From Sipunculus nudus (Eukaryota; Annelida; Sipuncula; Golfingiida; Sipunculidae): DNA of 64,000 nucleotides. Below are positions 34,530 to 48,171 of the stretch, piece after piece (positions within the stretch are counted from its first letter, which is position 1; each line of letters opens with the position of its first letter). Made by a program: the position numbers and the translations under genes. Below the pieces are notes generated by a model. That model had not been told where the DNA came from, did not search any database, and saw only the letters and a list, made by a program, of their open reading frames with translations. The DNA lies in the NCBI GenBank assembly GCA_026874595.1, contig CM049307.1, forward strand, positions 96,880,330-96,944,329, read 5' to 3'.

Positions 34530-36350
34530 CTAACGATACACCGTGGCACTGATACATTACGATACAAAGAAAAATACCGTAACTGTATCGTCAACTGTCT
34601 GGGTATCGATACTATGACGATACGTGATCGTCCAATGGAAAGCAGAATCTGAATTTAATAATAAATAAAGTCCCTCAGCTCCCAACAAATAGTCAAGATA
34701 CAAGGCAATGTAATTGTTTTAGCCCTCAGCCCTAACGCTGATGGGCTATTGTCGTCCCCCAAGCTTTCCGTCCGTCCGACTGTCCGTCCGTCCGGCGTCC
34801 GTTAATTCTTACCTTGTGAGCGGGATATCTCTAAAAAGGTTCACAGTAAAAATTTTATTTCTTCGGTGCAGATGTATATCGACCAAATTTCGGTCAAGTT
34901 AAAAAATAGGTGACCTTGACCTATTTTTAAGGTCACAGAGCCTAAAATAGAAAAAAAAACTTAGAAGCTTATTTCTCAGAAAGCACTAAGTGTTTTTTTT
35001 TTTTTTTTTTATAAAACTTGGTATGGCTATTGGGACTGATGGTCTGTAACTACTGCACGAATTTGGGGGCGCCACCTACAATTTCCTTTTTAATGATTAT
35101 CTATAATATTTTTCAACTTTGGCCTTGTGATCGGGATTTCTCCAAAAGTATTCCACACAGGAACTTCACTTCTTCAGTGCTGTTGCATATCAACAAACTC
35201 TCGGACAAGTTCGAAGATGGATGACCTTCACCTACTTTTCAAGGTCACAGAGCTTATTAAAGAAAAAAAACTTAGGAGCTTTTTTTCCCAGGAACCACTA
35301 AGTGGATTGTTATGAAACTTGGTATGGTTATTGGGACTGATGATCTGTAACTACTGCACGAATTTGGGGTGTCACCTACAATTTTCGATTTTAAATGAAT
35401 TTTTATCTAATTTTTCAAATTTTGCCTTGTGAGCTGAATATCTCCTAAAGTATTCATCACAGGAACTTCATTTCTGTTGATGCATATCAACAAAGGTACT
35501 TTCATGGTCACAGAGCTCATTTCTCAGTAACCACTGGGTGGATTGTTATGAAACATGGCATGGCCATTTGCCTTGATGATCTGTAACTATTGCACGAATT
35601 TGGGGTGTCACCTACAATTTTCGATTTTAAATGAATTTTTATCTAATTTTTCAAATTTTGCCTTGTGAGCTGAATATCTCCTAAAGTATTCATCACAGGA
35701 ACTTCATTTCTGTTGATGCATATCAACAAAGGTACTTTCATGGTCACAGAGCTCATTTCTCAGTAACCACTGGGTGGATTGTTATGAAACATGGTATGGC
35801 CATTTGCCTTGATGATCTGTAACTACTGCACGAATTTGGGGTGTCACCCACAATTTTCGATTTTAAATGAATTTTTATCTAATTTTTCAAATTTTGCCTT
35901 GTGAACTGAATATCTCCAAAAGTATTCATCACAGGAACTTCATTTCTGTTGATGCATATCAACAAAGGTACTTTCATGGTCACAGAGCTCATTTCTCAGT
36001 AACCACTGGGTGGATTGTTATGAAACATGGTATGGTCATTTGCCTTGGTGATCTGTAAGTGCTGCAAAGGTACCACATAACTTTTAGTTCAGATTTATAA
36101 CTTGAACAAGAGATATATATACATCCATGTGAGAACAAATATTTCATACTTGTTGCCGTTACAACCCATTCACAGTGTCCTTTTGGCTGAGGGCTTTTGT
36201 CAGCTTTTGCTGATTTTCTAGTTTCTTCTACTATTAAGAAACATTGGCTTATAATCTAAACTATAAAATACTACAAGTATTGTATCGTGTCATGGGCGAA
36301 GTATCGATATATGTATCGAGACCAAATATATAACGTTATTGCGCTACTGA
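34530..36350. mobile_element. Possible older ATCGATAC-rich element split by R5
   Basis: GATAC/GTATC-rich sequence at 34530-34640 (for example GGTATCGATACTATGACGATAC) and at 36270-36335 (GTATTGTATCGTGTCATGGG, then AGTATCGATATATGTATCG) flanks the R5 block. This suggests one older element interrupted by the insertion of R5. It is an inference from motif similarity only. Confidence 0.35.
34735..36215 (+). mobile_element. R5: tandem-unit repeat element with CCGTCCGTCC head
   Basis: It begins near AGCCCTCAGCCCTAACGCTG, followed by a CCGTCCGTCC-rich stretch, and ends near GGCTGAGGGCTTTTGTCAGC, so AGCCCTCAGCC is present in inverted form at both ends. Inside are five units marked by GTAACTACTGCACGAATTTG or a relative (near 35046, 35347, 35586, 35820 and a decayed one near 36054). 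The 35.35-36.05 kb units (234-239 bp) are almost identical to one another, the earlier ones diverged. The first unit contains GGGGGCGCCACCTAC, a relative of the GGTGGCGCCACC box. No protein is encoded. Confidence 0.7.
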
Positions 36351-38160
36351 AAATCATGTTGAATTGATAAATTCGCGAAGCATACTGACAGTGTCAGTGA
36401 TCAGCTGAGCTTCATGACCCGTGGATCACTTATTGATCTGGGTGTCAACTTTCAAAAGAAATTTATCGGCAATTATACGTAAAATAAAGTTCTTTTCTCC
36501 TTAATTTTCCTCGGTGACATGAAAAATTACATTTAATTTCCATTAAATCTAGGCATTATACCTTGTTTTAGGTGTTTATGTTGAAAATGGAATATTTTAG
36601 CTCCTTTATTGCTGAGAATTATCAGTTGAAAAATGAATATATGAAATCAGTAACTTATTTTTGAATCTTTGAAAGGTCAACCCGTTTTTGGATATGCCTG
36701 TATTTCTATTTACCACGTTGAGCGAGAATATCTTTAGCTTTCAGAATCTTTACATGTCAAGATGTCTCAACAATTTAGGTTTAACATTGAGGGAAAACTT
36801 AAACAGTTTATATGCACACACCTGGGAAAGTTCTTGGACCAAATAGGTTTGCAGGTGCTCTCAAAGTGGCCTTGATTTAGAGTTTATTTCTGTAATATCT
36901 CATAGTTGTACCGGGGAATACATCTCTGCTTGATAGGCATCATAATTACCAGACGATTTTTATTCATAATGGTTTGGGCGTTGAGCGTACACCAGACCTT
37001 TCGAGTTCAAACCTGATTAATAGTGAATTCCAACCTACTTAATAGTACACAAAGATTCACTTATGACTGATGTCAAATTATGTCTCTTCTAGGTTATTTT
37101 CAACTCCCTGGTAATTAAGAAAGTCAAGTATACATAAGGCTTCTTAATAACATATATCATCTATGGCTATACGTGCGACTTCAGCCTTATTCAATAGACA
37201 GTGTTAACAACAGGTCACCTTAGCTTATTATGTTTATTCTCGCGAAGCCTTTGTGCAACGAGCTATGTCATTAAATCAGGTAAAACAGTCGCAAAGTTTC
37301 TCCAAGGTGAATTTAGAGACTGCGCATGCGCATTTTCAAACGTAACAACCAAGGTTTTAATATATATCATTCGTGTTTCCAAATGTCGGTTAATAATCCT
37401 TGGGGATGATTTACTCAAATTAATTGATAACTAAATGCTTATAGAAACTTTCTCTGGTGGAATGAAAATGTTTTGAAGAAAGTGTACGAGTATCTCGTTT
37501 TCATCGGACTAAATCCATATCCTGTGAATCTGCTTTTTGTGTAAAAAAAAAAAGCGCGCTCCGAGCGGACGTATTCTTCAAGTCAAGAATCTTAGCCCAC
37601 AAAATGCATCAACATAATGTCTCCACGCCTCCAGAAGATTCCCCCTGGACGTGTTCCCTGTGGGACTGTAGGACGGTTCGGACATGCACGGGCTTTTCAG
37701 ACCATGACGTTTAATCGTACTTTTTTTGCATAGGAGGACATTTCGGCCAGGTCAACATTATAAGGTTCAAAAGGAACATCAAAAGAATATCAAAACAGAA
37801 AAATCATCTTAAAATACCATTTCAAATATGTATACTCCTTACCCTTAGAAATGAATAGATAGATGTCAAAGTTAAGCTCATTATAAAAAGATTTTACAAT
37901 TTTCTGAGAAAAAGGGTTCAATAAATGGGAATTTTCATAAAGATTATTACTATAGTAATAGTAATATTAAACAAAACACTTCTAGTTGTTAGAAGTATTT
38001 CATTTTAAGGCTATTTTAAGATCAGTATTTAAAGGAATGTGTATTTAAATTTGTTTAATTTCTTTTAATATCTTCACACTGTATACACACGTTGAAGATA
38101 CGATACATATTTTTTCTTTTTATCATTTATCTTGTCTTCTTGTTATTGTGATTGACAGCT
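36351..38160. other. Intergenic, no gene seen
   Basis: AT-rich unique-looking sequence. No coding motif, RNA gene or repeat structure was recognised. Confidence 0.5.
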
Positions 38161-38300
38161 GAAAAGGACAGAACAGAACAGAACAGAACAGAAGTTTATT
38201 CAGTTAAAGGGTCTGAGTCCAAACATTTCAACAAACATTCAATCAAATAATTGCAAAAATAGAACATAGAAAGTAGCAGTCTAATCATTAATTAATAAAT
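38161..38300 (-). mobile_element. 3' end of a non-LTR retroelement, minus strand (fragment)
   Basis: On the minus strand the sequence reads CTGAATAAACTTCTG followed by four TTCTG repeats. A short tandem pentamer tail directly after an AATAAA-containing terminus is typical of the 3' ends of several non-LTR families. No reverse transcriptase motif was recognised in the adjoining sequence. Confidence 0.45.
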
Positions 38301-40285
38301 GCCATTAACATATATAACATGACTGCAAACCTTTGTACACAATGTTCCTATATTTCCATCATCAGTGAGTATGAGACACATAATTTGATTCATCGTCTCT
38401 TAAAAAAGGAATTATATACATATGCAGAGACATTTATAATTTCAACAAGATATTTTATCTGAACATAGGAACAAATTTCTTTATAACAATTTTAATAGTT
38501 TTTTTCCATGAGTTTTTTTCTCATTTCTAATGAGAAGAAAAAAATATTATCTTAAGGAATATTTTCTTTGCCGTAACAAGAAAAATATTCTTGCCTCACT
38601 CCCTTGAAATTTTTCTTGTCAAAAGATTTTTTTCTGATAGTAGGAAATTATTTTTTTATGTAGATGTTTGAGATTTGTGATTCCATTTTGTAATCATGAA
38701 GTTTTGATGTACAAGATATTATAATATATGCTGCCTCTTACTGATCACTTATATTTGGCCACGTCAGCGGTTTGTGTTCACGCCTCACTTGCGCCAAATT
38801 GAGACAACAAGACCATTAGCGCCATCACACGAGTAAAATATGAATTATTATCTGAGCGTCAGGCTTCAGTTTTTACCCGGGTTTCTCGCTGTTATCATTA
38901 TGCCATTTCCATTATTGTAGAAATTACCCAGGTAATATTTTAAGTTACATATCTCGTATGGGGACGTTTCACTTATTTGATCAGCTTTTATGATATATGG
39001 CGGTAAAGGTTCCGACCCAAGGTTGGCGTATATCCTGAAGAAAAGCCCGCCAAATAGGTCCCCCGCAAAACAAACACTGCTCAAAATAAATTTCTTGATA
39101 ATTTTCTAATCAAGAGAAATTTCCTATTGACATAAAATCCTTCAGATATTTTTTTTATGCTTCATGTCATAAGAATAATTTTCTTTACATTAACAAAATA
39201 TTTTCCTCAAGAAAATTTTCTTGCCATAAAATTTTGTTCTTATAGTAAATATATTGTTTTTAGCTATGAGGCTACAATGTATGTTTTGACATATGAACCA
39301 ATGAGAGCTATTCTTTTGTGTCTGAAGAATCAGAACTGACTAAATTTATTAACTTCATGAAATTTGCATATTTGTCATTCTTGTTAATCAGCGAGCGCGG
39401 CCCCCTCGATAATTATGGTAATAAACATGAAGTTTACTGGGCAGACTCCCCAACCAAATCAGGGAGTGGCCATATCAGATATTTTATATACATATTATAC
39501 AATAAACTGTACATTTAATTTATATTTTACACATACAGTATATACCTAGACATCTTTCGATCCTCCCCCGGGTAACAAGGGACATGCGGGTCACGGCGCT
39601 AAGCTGAAATTGATTCTGAGAATATCTGTATATAATCCAGGTGGTTGTGTTGACTGTCACTTTTATAGACTACATTAAAGATGCAAGAGCCTCTCCTGAT
39701 CACATACATGTATTTGTAAAAGTTTTATGAATTTAATTAAGTGACTGTAATATGCATGTAAATATATCCACTGGGAACTTACGAAACCCTGTAAATTATA
39801 GAATAATGGATATGTGCTGAAGCACAATATTAGATTTAATTTCTTAACTGAATTAAACGCTGTAAAAATAAATATTTTCAATTTTCAAATGAGCATAACT
39901 AAATTTATAAGCAAGTCAAAACAGGCAAATTGGTATAGGCCTACACTGCATCTGCACTGGGCAATATATGAAACTTGTTTTCTGAGACCATTTAATGATG
40001 CAATAAGGAAAAAATTATGGGCAAGTGTTATATGTTAGGATACATAAAAAATATGTTAATGTAATCGTTCTTAATAGTTGAAAATATGTGGCCATGTTAG
40101 CTAAAAATGAAATCCCATGAAGTTTGCCTAATATAACTGTTTGAGTGTACCAGTTTTATTTATATATAGGAAAGTCTAGCCAAATTTAAGAGATATGAAT
40201 GAAATGCTGCACCTTGTTATATATATTCACACAAGCCAATGAGCACTGATGTTAGATCATTTATCACACTTGATAATTAAACAAG
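38301..40285. other. Intergenic, no gene seen
   Basis: AT-rich, with many TTTTTCT/AAGAAAA stretches near 38480-38680 and 39090-39240 that look like diverged inverted copies of one another (TTTTCTTG and CAAGAAAA forms). No protein motif was found. Confidence 0.45.
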
Positions 40286-40286
40286 G

Positions 40287-43200
40287 CCTACAGGTCTAAT
40301 GCGAGCCTGTGCAATGGGATATACATCAGGAATAATGCTTCAATGCTGGACACGTGACATGTATATGTACAAACATCTCCGCTGAAATATGTCATGGATA
40401 TGCACAACACAACAAGTTCCTCTTTTAGCCTTGGTATTGAGTCACACCTATTCATGCATCCTGGCAATCCTGGCAATGGAGGCTCAGCTTTCCCCCTGGT
40501 CAAGGTCTACTCCACTAAAATTCATCAAATGCAAACCATTTGAAAACACTTGAGAGGGCTTGCCTCTGGGGTCATTTCTGTAAAATATTGAATAATTTGG
40601 CTGGACCGTACAAGAAGAAGACTTTTAAAAGTTTTTCAGCTTTTTCCCTATAAATCTAAGTATATGCAGATAGCCAAAAAAAAAAAAAAAAAAAAGCTGA
40701 ATCCCACAATATTTGATATGTGACAGATTATTGCATAAAATCTGGGGATGGTAGCTCCTGCTATTCCTGAGAAATTATGGGTTAATGTACAGATGACCAA
40801 TGAACCCTGTACAAAAAAGGGTCAATGCAGGTGGCGCCACCAATACTTGAATTTCATATATGACTCATGTGACAAACACTGGCATAAAATTTGGTGATGA
40901 AAGCTCCGGCCGTTTCTGAGACTGTCATTTTAGTATGCTTTTTGGACAGATGACTAAGTTCAACTTCCTGTAACTCGGCCAAAATTCACCGAACTTGAAC
41001 CATTCGAACAAACTTGAGAGAGATGGTATAAAAGATTGTTTCTGTGAAATATTGAACAATTTGGCTTGACTGTTTCGGAGGAGAAGATTTTTAAAGCTTT
41101 TTTTTTAGCATTTTCGCAATAAGATCTATGAAAATGCAGTCAGCCATAAAATAAGCAAAATCCGATAGAGATTTTGATGACTAATTTTTTGCATAAAATT
41201 TCGTGATGCTAACTCTTGCCGTTTTCAAGATAGTATGGGTTAACGTACAGACGACGGACGACGGACGACGGATGCCAGACGACGCCACACCATCGCATAA
41301 GCTCACAGGTTCGCTAAAAAACATTGTATAAGCTAGAAGTCTAAACTTACATTTCTGCTTGTTAAAAACAGATCAATGTGGTTTGCGCCACCAACACCTC
41401 AATTTTTGGTATGACTCATGTGACAAACATTGGCATAAATTTTGGTGATGACAGCTGCAGCTGTTTCTGAGATTTTAAGTTTACTATGCTTTTTTGCACA
41501 TATGACTAAGTTAAACCTCCTGTAACTCGGCCAAAAATCACCAAACTAGAGCAATTCAAACAAATTTGCGAGAGATAGTTCTAGGGATCATTTCTGTGAA
41601 ATATTGGACAATTTGGCAGGACAGTTTCGGAGAAGAAGATTTTTATATCTTTTGTAACTTTTCCTGTATAAAATTTAAGAAAAATCACTGAATTAAAATA
41701 TATTTGAACATATTTGAATTATCAACATCTAAGGATCATTTATTTGTGAGATTAAAGAATTTGACCCATAGGTTTTTGAGAAGATGATCTTTGTAGCCAA
41801 CTGAGCAGAAATTGGCTGCTATAACATTTGACTATATTCAGCTTCCCATGACTCGGCCAAAAGTCATTAAACATAGACCATTTGAACCAACTTAAGAAAG
41901 CACTATCCTAAGAGCATTTCTGTGCAATATTAAACAATTTGGCTTTATGCTTTCAGAGAAGAAGTGTTTTGTAGCCCCCTGTATGCTTCAGGCAACGTTG
42001 ATCCCAGCACAAAAAGACCAATGCAGGTGGCGCCACCAATACCTCAATTTCAGATAGGACTCAAGTGACCAACATTTACACAAAATTTTATGATGATAGT
42101 TTCAGCCGATTCTGAGATTGTAATTTTAGCATGCAGATGACTAGGTTCAACTTCCCGTAACTCGGTCAAAAATCTTCGAACTGGAACCATTCGAACAAAC
42201 CTGAGAGAGATTGTTCCATGAAACATTTCTGTGAAATATTGGAAAATTCGGCTGGACAACTTCAGAGAAGAAGATTTTCAAAGGTTTTTAAGCTATTTCT
42301 CTATAAAATCTAAATTAATGCAGTTACCCAATAATACGCTCTAGGGCACCCAAGTTTCACATGTGACTAAATTTTTCATGAAATTTGGAACTGCTAGCTC
42401 CGACGGTTTCTGACTTACAGCCATGGACGGCGGACGGACGACGAAGCGCCATCGCATAAGCTCACAGGTTCGCTAATGAATGTGAATTAATAATATAAAT
42501 TTACTATACGTGGAGCTTGGGATCCAAATATCCAGAAAATATATTATCTAAAAGAAAAATAAAAAAATATTCCCTGTCCATGGAGATGGAAGGGGGGGGG
42601 GGGGATGCAGAGGGAAGCCTAGCTCAGCTGAGCAAAGGGAGCTAGCTGCCTGGACATATTAAATGCAATAAAACACAATAGCTGGCTAGGTGAAGGCTCT
42701 GGCACACACTGTACATGCCACTCTACTGGGCTGGCCTGATAAAAACAATGCTTGCCATGGTGGTGCAAAACTTGAATAAAAGCAACAGTTTATGACCAAT
42801 TACTTTCAATTTTCAGATTATAAAAGATTTAAATCTCATGTGTACAAGCTGTGAAAATAAAATTAACAGTGATCATAGGAAAAAAGTGACATGGTCAAAG
42901 TCAGGCAAATTTAAGGCACAGATAAGGTACACAAACGTCACTGCTGAAATACTGGCATGCGTACACATAACACCAAATAATGATTGTAGGTGGCACCACA
43001 AGTATTGTGTATGAGAAAGCCATCAAAGATATATGGACATGCAAAATTTCAGGCAGATACTTCAAACTACACTTCGGCTTTGTGCACAGATGCATGATTA
43101 ATTTGTAGGTGGCGCCATAGGTCTTGTATACAACAAAACTATCCGAGATGTATCGACATTTATAATTTCAGGCTGACATGTCAAATCACTTCCGAGAAAA

Positions 43201-45206
43201 AAGCAACAGCATACACTGCAAAAAAAAAAAAAAACAAACAAAAAAAAAAAAAAAACGTGGCGCCACTTGTCTTGCATATGACAAAATTATCTGAGATGCA
43301 CACATATGCCAAATTTCAGGCAGATATATAAAAATCCCTCCTGATAAATAAGCAGTGTCATACACTGTGGAAGAATTGAGTTGGCTCCACCAAACTTGCA
43401 AACGACGAAGCTATCCGATATGTATAAATATGCACAATTGCAGGCTGATATATCAAATCCCTCTTGAAAAATAAGCAGGTACATACACTGTGCAAAAGCC
43501 ATTGTTGGTGGCGACACCAGTCTTGTTTACGAAAAAGCCATCACAGATGCATGGACAGATCAAATTATCAGGCCAATACATCAAACTACTCTTGAGGCAG
43601 GGGCACTGGGCTGACCAGGCTTTTAGGTGAGAAAGGCAGTTGCCCAGAGTTAAGCGGAACAAATTGCAAGCTTCAGCTACTGCACTGAGTGAATTCTTGA
43701 CCTGCACTTGGCTGCACTGAGTGAACTCTAAACCTGTTGCCTTAACTGATACAGTTGGCAATCTGCCAAAGCAATAAATAGATCCAGACTGACCTTTGGC
43801 CTGTTGCCTTATCTGAAATAGCTAGCAGTCTGCCAAGCCATTTTTAAATACAGACACAATCTTAGCCTGTTGGTAAATCTTTTGACAAACACTGAAAGAC
43901 TTTGGCTACATGTTTTTTTTTCAAGCTGACATATCCATAATATTTTTTTAACAAAATGTTAAAAATAATAAAAGATGTAGCCTTCACTGTAATAAGATCC
44001 AGTTATTTTGGTAAAAATGTAACCTCGAGCAAAGGCCTCCTCAGAATCATTTTTGTGCAAAGTTGCAGAAGTTAAAACAAAAGTTTTACAGAAGATGACT
44101 ATTGCAGCCCTCAGTTTGAAATAGGCTTACTAATGGATACAAGACAAACTTCAGCTTTCTATAACTCTACCAAAAATCAACGAACCCAATCTATTCTTAT
44201 ACAACTGAAATTTAACAATTCAGCTCTAGAGTTTCATCACAAAATAATTTTTAGCTGAAAGAGACTAAAATTATTAGATTTTTGCCTGAAAAAAAAACCC
44301 AAAAAAAACAGGTTGATGGTGGAGCCACAAAAAACTGCAATATTAAATATGAGTCGTGTGACCAACATTTGTACAAAACTTGGTGATGCTAGCACTTGTC
44401 GTTTCTGAGATTGTCAGTTAAAATTCCTGTAACTCGACCAAAATTCATCAAACCTAAACCATATGGACAAACTTGAGAGAGCTTGTTTCTGGAATCATAC
44501 CTGTGAAATATTGGGCAATTTGGCTGAATGAACTCAGAGAAGAAGATTTTCAATTTTTTAAATTTCCCCTGTAAAATGTCAGTTAATGCAGGTGGCGCCA
44601 CAATAAGATTCAATCCCACAACATTTGATATGTGATAGAATTTTACACAAAATTTCGGGATGCTAGCAACCACTATTCCTGAGAAATTATGGGTTAATGT
44701 ACTGATAATGTACTGTACCTTCGTACAAAAAAAGTTTGATGCAGGTGGTGCCGCCAATACCTCAATTTAATATACGAGTCATGTGACCAACATTTGCATA
44801 AAATTATATTATAGCTCCAGATCTTTCTGATTTTGTAATCATAGGATCCTTTTTTGCCATATGACTAAGTTCAGCTTCCTGTAACTCGACCAAAATTTCA
44901 ATAAACCCAAACCATTTGAATAAACGTGAGAGAGCTTTCTCTGGAATCATATCAGTGAAATATTAAGCAATTTGGCTGAATGATTTCAGAGAAGAAGGTT
45001 TTCATTTTTTTTTTCTAGCTTTTTTTGCCTATAAAACCTAAGTTAATGCAGATAGCATAAAAATAAGCAAAATAAGTTTATAAGATGACTGATTTTTTTT
45101 GGCATAAAATTTGGTGATGCCAGTTCCTGCTGTTTTTGAGATGGTATGGGTAAATTACGGACGACAGACGATGCCACACCGTCGCATAAGCTCACAGGTT
45201 TGCTAA
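40287..45206 (+). mobile_element. R3: cluster of non-autonomous repeat elements with GGTGGCGCCACC boxes
   Basis: The block consists of diverged units carrying, in order, GTAACTCGGCCAAAA-type, TTCTGTGAAATATTG, CAATTTGG, GAGAAGAAGATTTT and AATGCAGGTGGCGCCACCAA motifs. GTAACTCGGCCAAAA-type motifs recur near 40970, 41523, 41850, 42158, 44160, 44429 and 44881. The terminal motif CGCATAAGCTCACAGGTT occurs near 41300, 42458 and 45183, each after a GACGGACGACGG-type run or a relative, so at least three elements are adjacent or nested. The start, TCTAATGCGAGCCTGTGC, is partly inverted to that terminus. Palindrome boxes or variants: 40831, 41386, 42026, 42988, 43107, 43259, 43382, 43507, 44316, 44590, 44743. 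No protein product is evident. Confidence 0.75.
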
Positions 45207-45619
45207 TAAAGTCAAATACTGCATGAGGGTACTACTCCCTCGGAGAATTTTTTATGCTTTTTGGTCTTTAGATGAACTTAATTTAAGGTCCATTAAGGAT
45301 CATTTAGTGTAACATTTTGTGCCCTTTATGATTAATTGAATTTACACAGACCCTTCTGATTTAATGCAGATTTTCAGTATTACACAGAGCCACACCGAAG
45401 GGTTTAAAATAAATATTGGTTATTAAAAACCAATGTACTGTTAAATGGAATTTCTATATGTATACATGAAAACCAAACACAACCACATGCATACCTTTTG
45501 TATTGTATATGCAACAAAATTACAAACTTTCCAAGTCAAACGCAACATCATTAAAGACGCTGTAAAAGGTCCACGTGGTCAAAACTATAAACATGCAAAC
45601 TCTAAACAGTAAAAGACAA

Positions 45620-48100
45620 GATCAATGCAAAATACTTTATTCTTTTGATATATCATAAAATATGACATAAAAAAAAATGAAAAATTTCAGGCAGTCAAGT
45701 TTGAAAAAACTTACATACAAATCAATTCTACACATCAACACTTTCAAAATTTATTATTTTTTTTATGCTGCATACCAAAAATATAATTATTATATATAAT
45801 TACAATGTTAAAATACATTTTCACTTTTCCATCCTCTTGGTTAATATACTAGTACCTGCATAAAAATACACTATGGAATGTTCAGTATATATGTACATTT
45901 TTTACATGCATCAAAATGGATTACCTAGTAAGCCGTGATTCATACAATATACACTGTATGTTAGCTTGGAATGATCAGATATAAACTAAGGATGTACATG
46001 AATACTGATATGTGCTATATAAGATCTGATGGACACTTTTTTCTCACAGCAGAACCTTAATAAAAGCACTGGTATTTATAAATACTTCAAAAATATTATC
46101 CTTCATTAACTTTTTAACACCTAACTCTTTCAGGTAAAATGCTAGCAGCAGATAATAGTTTAAAAGCCCCAAAACTTGATGCAAGCAAAGGCAAAGATAT
46201 ATATATTGCTGACTGATTAATATATTGCTGTGAGTGGTATACAGACGACAGTGATCATTGACTGGACAAGATTATTACTGTAAATTCTCTACCTTAAACC
46301 ACAGCTTAAATTAGAAATACAATGTGACAGGACCGGAACTAATAATGAACTGGCAATGATAAAACAACTTAATGAAACAGTCTACAGACAACTCCTTCAC
46401 ATGAGAATGATCATTATCAAATTAGCATAAATTAGTTCACAGTGACCTAGTTCATGCAGAAAATGTAAAGTGCAACTTTATAAGTAAGGAAAGAAGCAAT
46501 TTTTATTGAACCTAATGCACAAAACTCCTGTTTAACAGACAGTTATGGAAATGAGTCTTGTTCTTCAAACTCAGTAAGACTAAGACTAAAAGTCAGCTGA
46601 GGTAAAAACTTTGTTTCACAGGAAATTTAATTTTAAACATCCATTTTATAAATGTTTTTAAAATAGATCAGTACACAAAGATTATCCATAGCTCTATTAA
46701 ACTTAATAGCACCCTTCAACAAGCACTATCTATATTAAAATCAAGTAATATAAGAGAATAGTGTAAGAAAACAATAACTATATTTGAAACTTTAATCTGA
46801 GGCACACTTTACACTCATGTATAACATTGGAAACTCATGCAAACAAACACCATAACAAATATAAGTCACATTGGGATGACTACTGAAATGTTGTTTATTC
46901 AACAAGACAGTAAAACACAAGTGTTATATTGCCAAAAGCAAAGTGATAAGAAGCTGTTTTACTGAACATTAAAAATTACATTCATCTGAAGAAGAAGTTT
47001 TGAAGTGTTTTAATTTGTATAAATTTACCTAATGATTACATTACAGTACCTCACAGCTGACCCTATTTGCTTTTGAGTATTCTGAGAACTGAAACTCAAC
47101 TGGACATCATACTCCTGAATTCAAAAAAGGTATCTTTTTTATTTATCTCTGGTACTAATCTTCCTAATTCCATTTGTTATTTTAAGAATTTTATACACAC
47201 ACAGGTATACAAACTTCCAAGTATCTCTAGATCTGAATCTACTTACACAACCAAACAAGGAAATAACAATGTATAAAAATATATGTAAAATATATAAAAA
47301 CCACCATCAAAGTCTTCAAGCACATACTTAAGGCTACTATCCCATTTTTACACAATATATGGATCACAGTAACTTAAAACAACAGCAAACAAAAAACCAT
47401 GCAGAAAACCATGACACTGTACAGTTAAACAGCAAAGTGTGAACCACTGATGGTGTGTTCTACCATACACATTTCTGTGACCTCTGGTTTCTCATGAATT
47501 ATGCAAATGTTAAACAGACCAATGAAATGACTGAGTTTGTTGGCAACATTCGCAAACATTGCCCACAAAAGCTTTGTTTAATGAGCAATTCAGCAGATAT
47601 GAGCTATCATTGTAATCTTAACTTCTATGGCTGTTCATAGACAACAAAATCAAAAGATTCATGAAATAGTTGATTTGTTGATATCATCACAAAGATAGAT
47701 GTATATATTGCACAGAAACAGGAGAGCAATTCCACTTAACTGTGTAAATATCATTATTATTGCTTAAGGGGAGGGAAGTTAATTCTAATTTTAATCAAGG
47801 TAACAAGCATTTAGTACTTGAACTTTCTGCTCTGCAACATTACTAACCACTTATTCTCTAAAACCTTAATACTTTTAGATTTCCAGTATTCATCCTAAAT
47901 AAACCTGTAAAATCTGACAGGGGACAATTTATGTACACTGATGGTGAAAAATTCCTGTTTTTCAACATTTATGATTCCTGTCACAGTTCTCTAACTAGAT
48001 GTAATATTTTCACCATGCTTAAAAGGTATGTTACTGTTATGGAAGGAGTGAGTTATTTTGACCTTATTCCTTTAGGGATCTTATCCACAGCCAATATCAT
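45620..48100 (-). other. Probable 3' UTR of P4HA gene 2
   Basis: AT-rich, repeat-poor stretch downstream of the gene 2 stop codon. On the minus strand AATAAA lies at 45641-45636 and could be the polyadenylation signal, which would give a 3' UTR of about 2.5 kb. This is an inference: other AT-rich hexamers lie closer to the stop. Confidence 0.35.
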
Positions 48101-48171
48101 CTACAACTTAGGGTCCAAGTTACACGGTCGTTTGAACTCCTGTCCTCTTTCGTGAAACCACTTGTTGCACA
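48101..48171 (-). CDS. P4HA: P4HA gene 2 terminal exon
   Basis: Acceptor tctgtttacag. It encodes VCNKWFHERGQEFKRPCNLD then PKL and TAG at 48103-48101. It matches gene 1 E12 except near the C-terminus. Confidence 0.97.
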
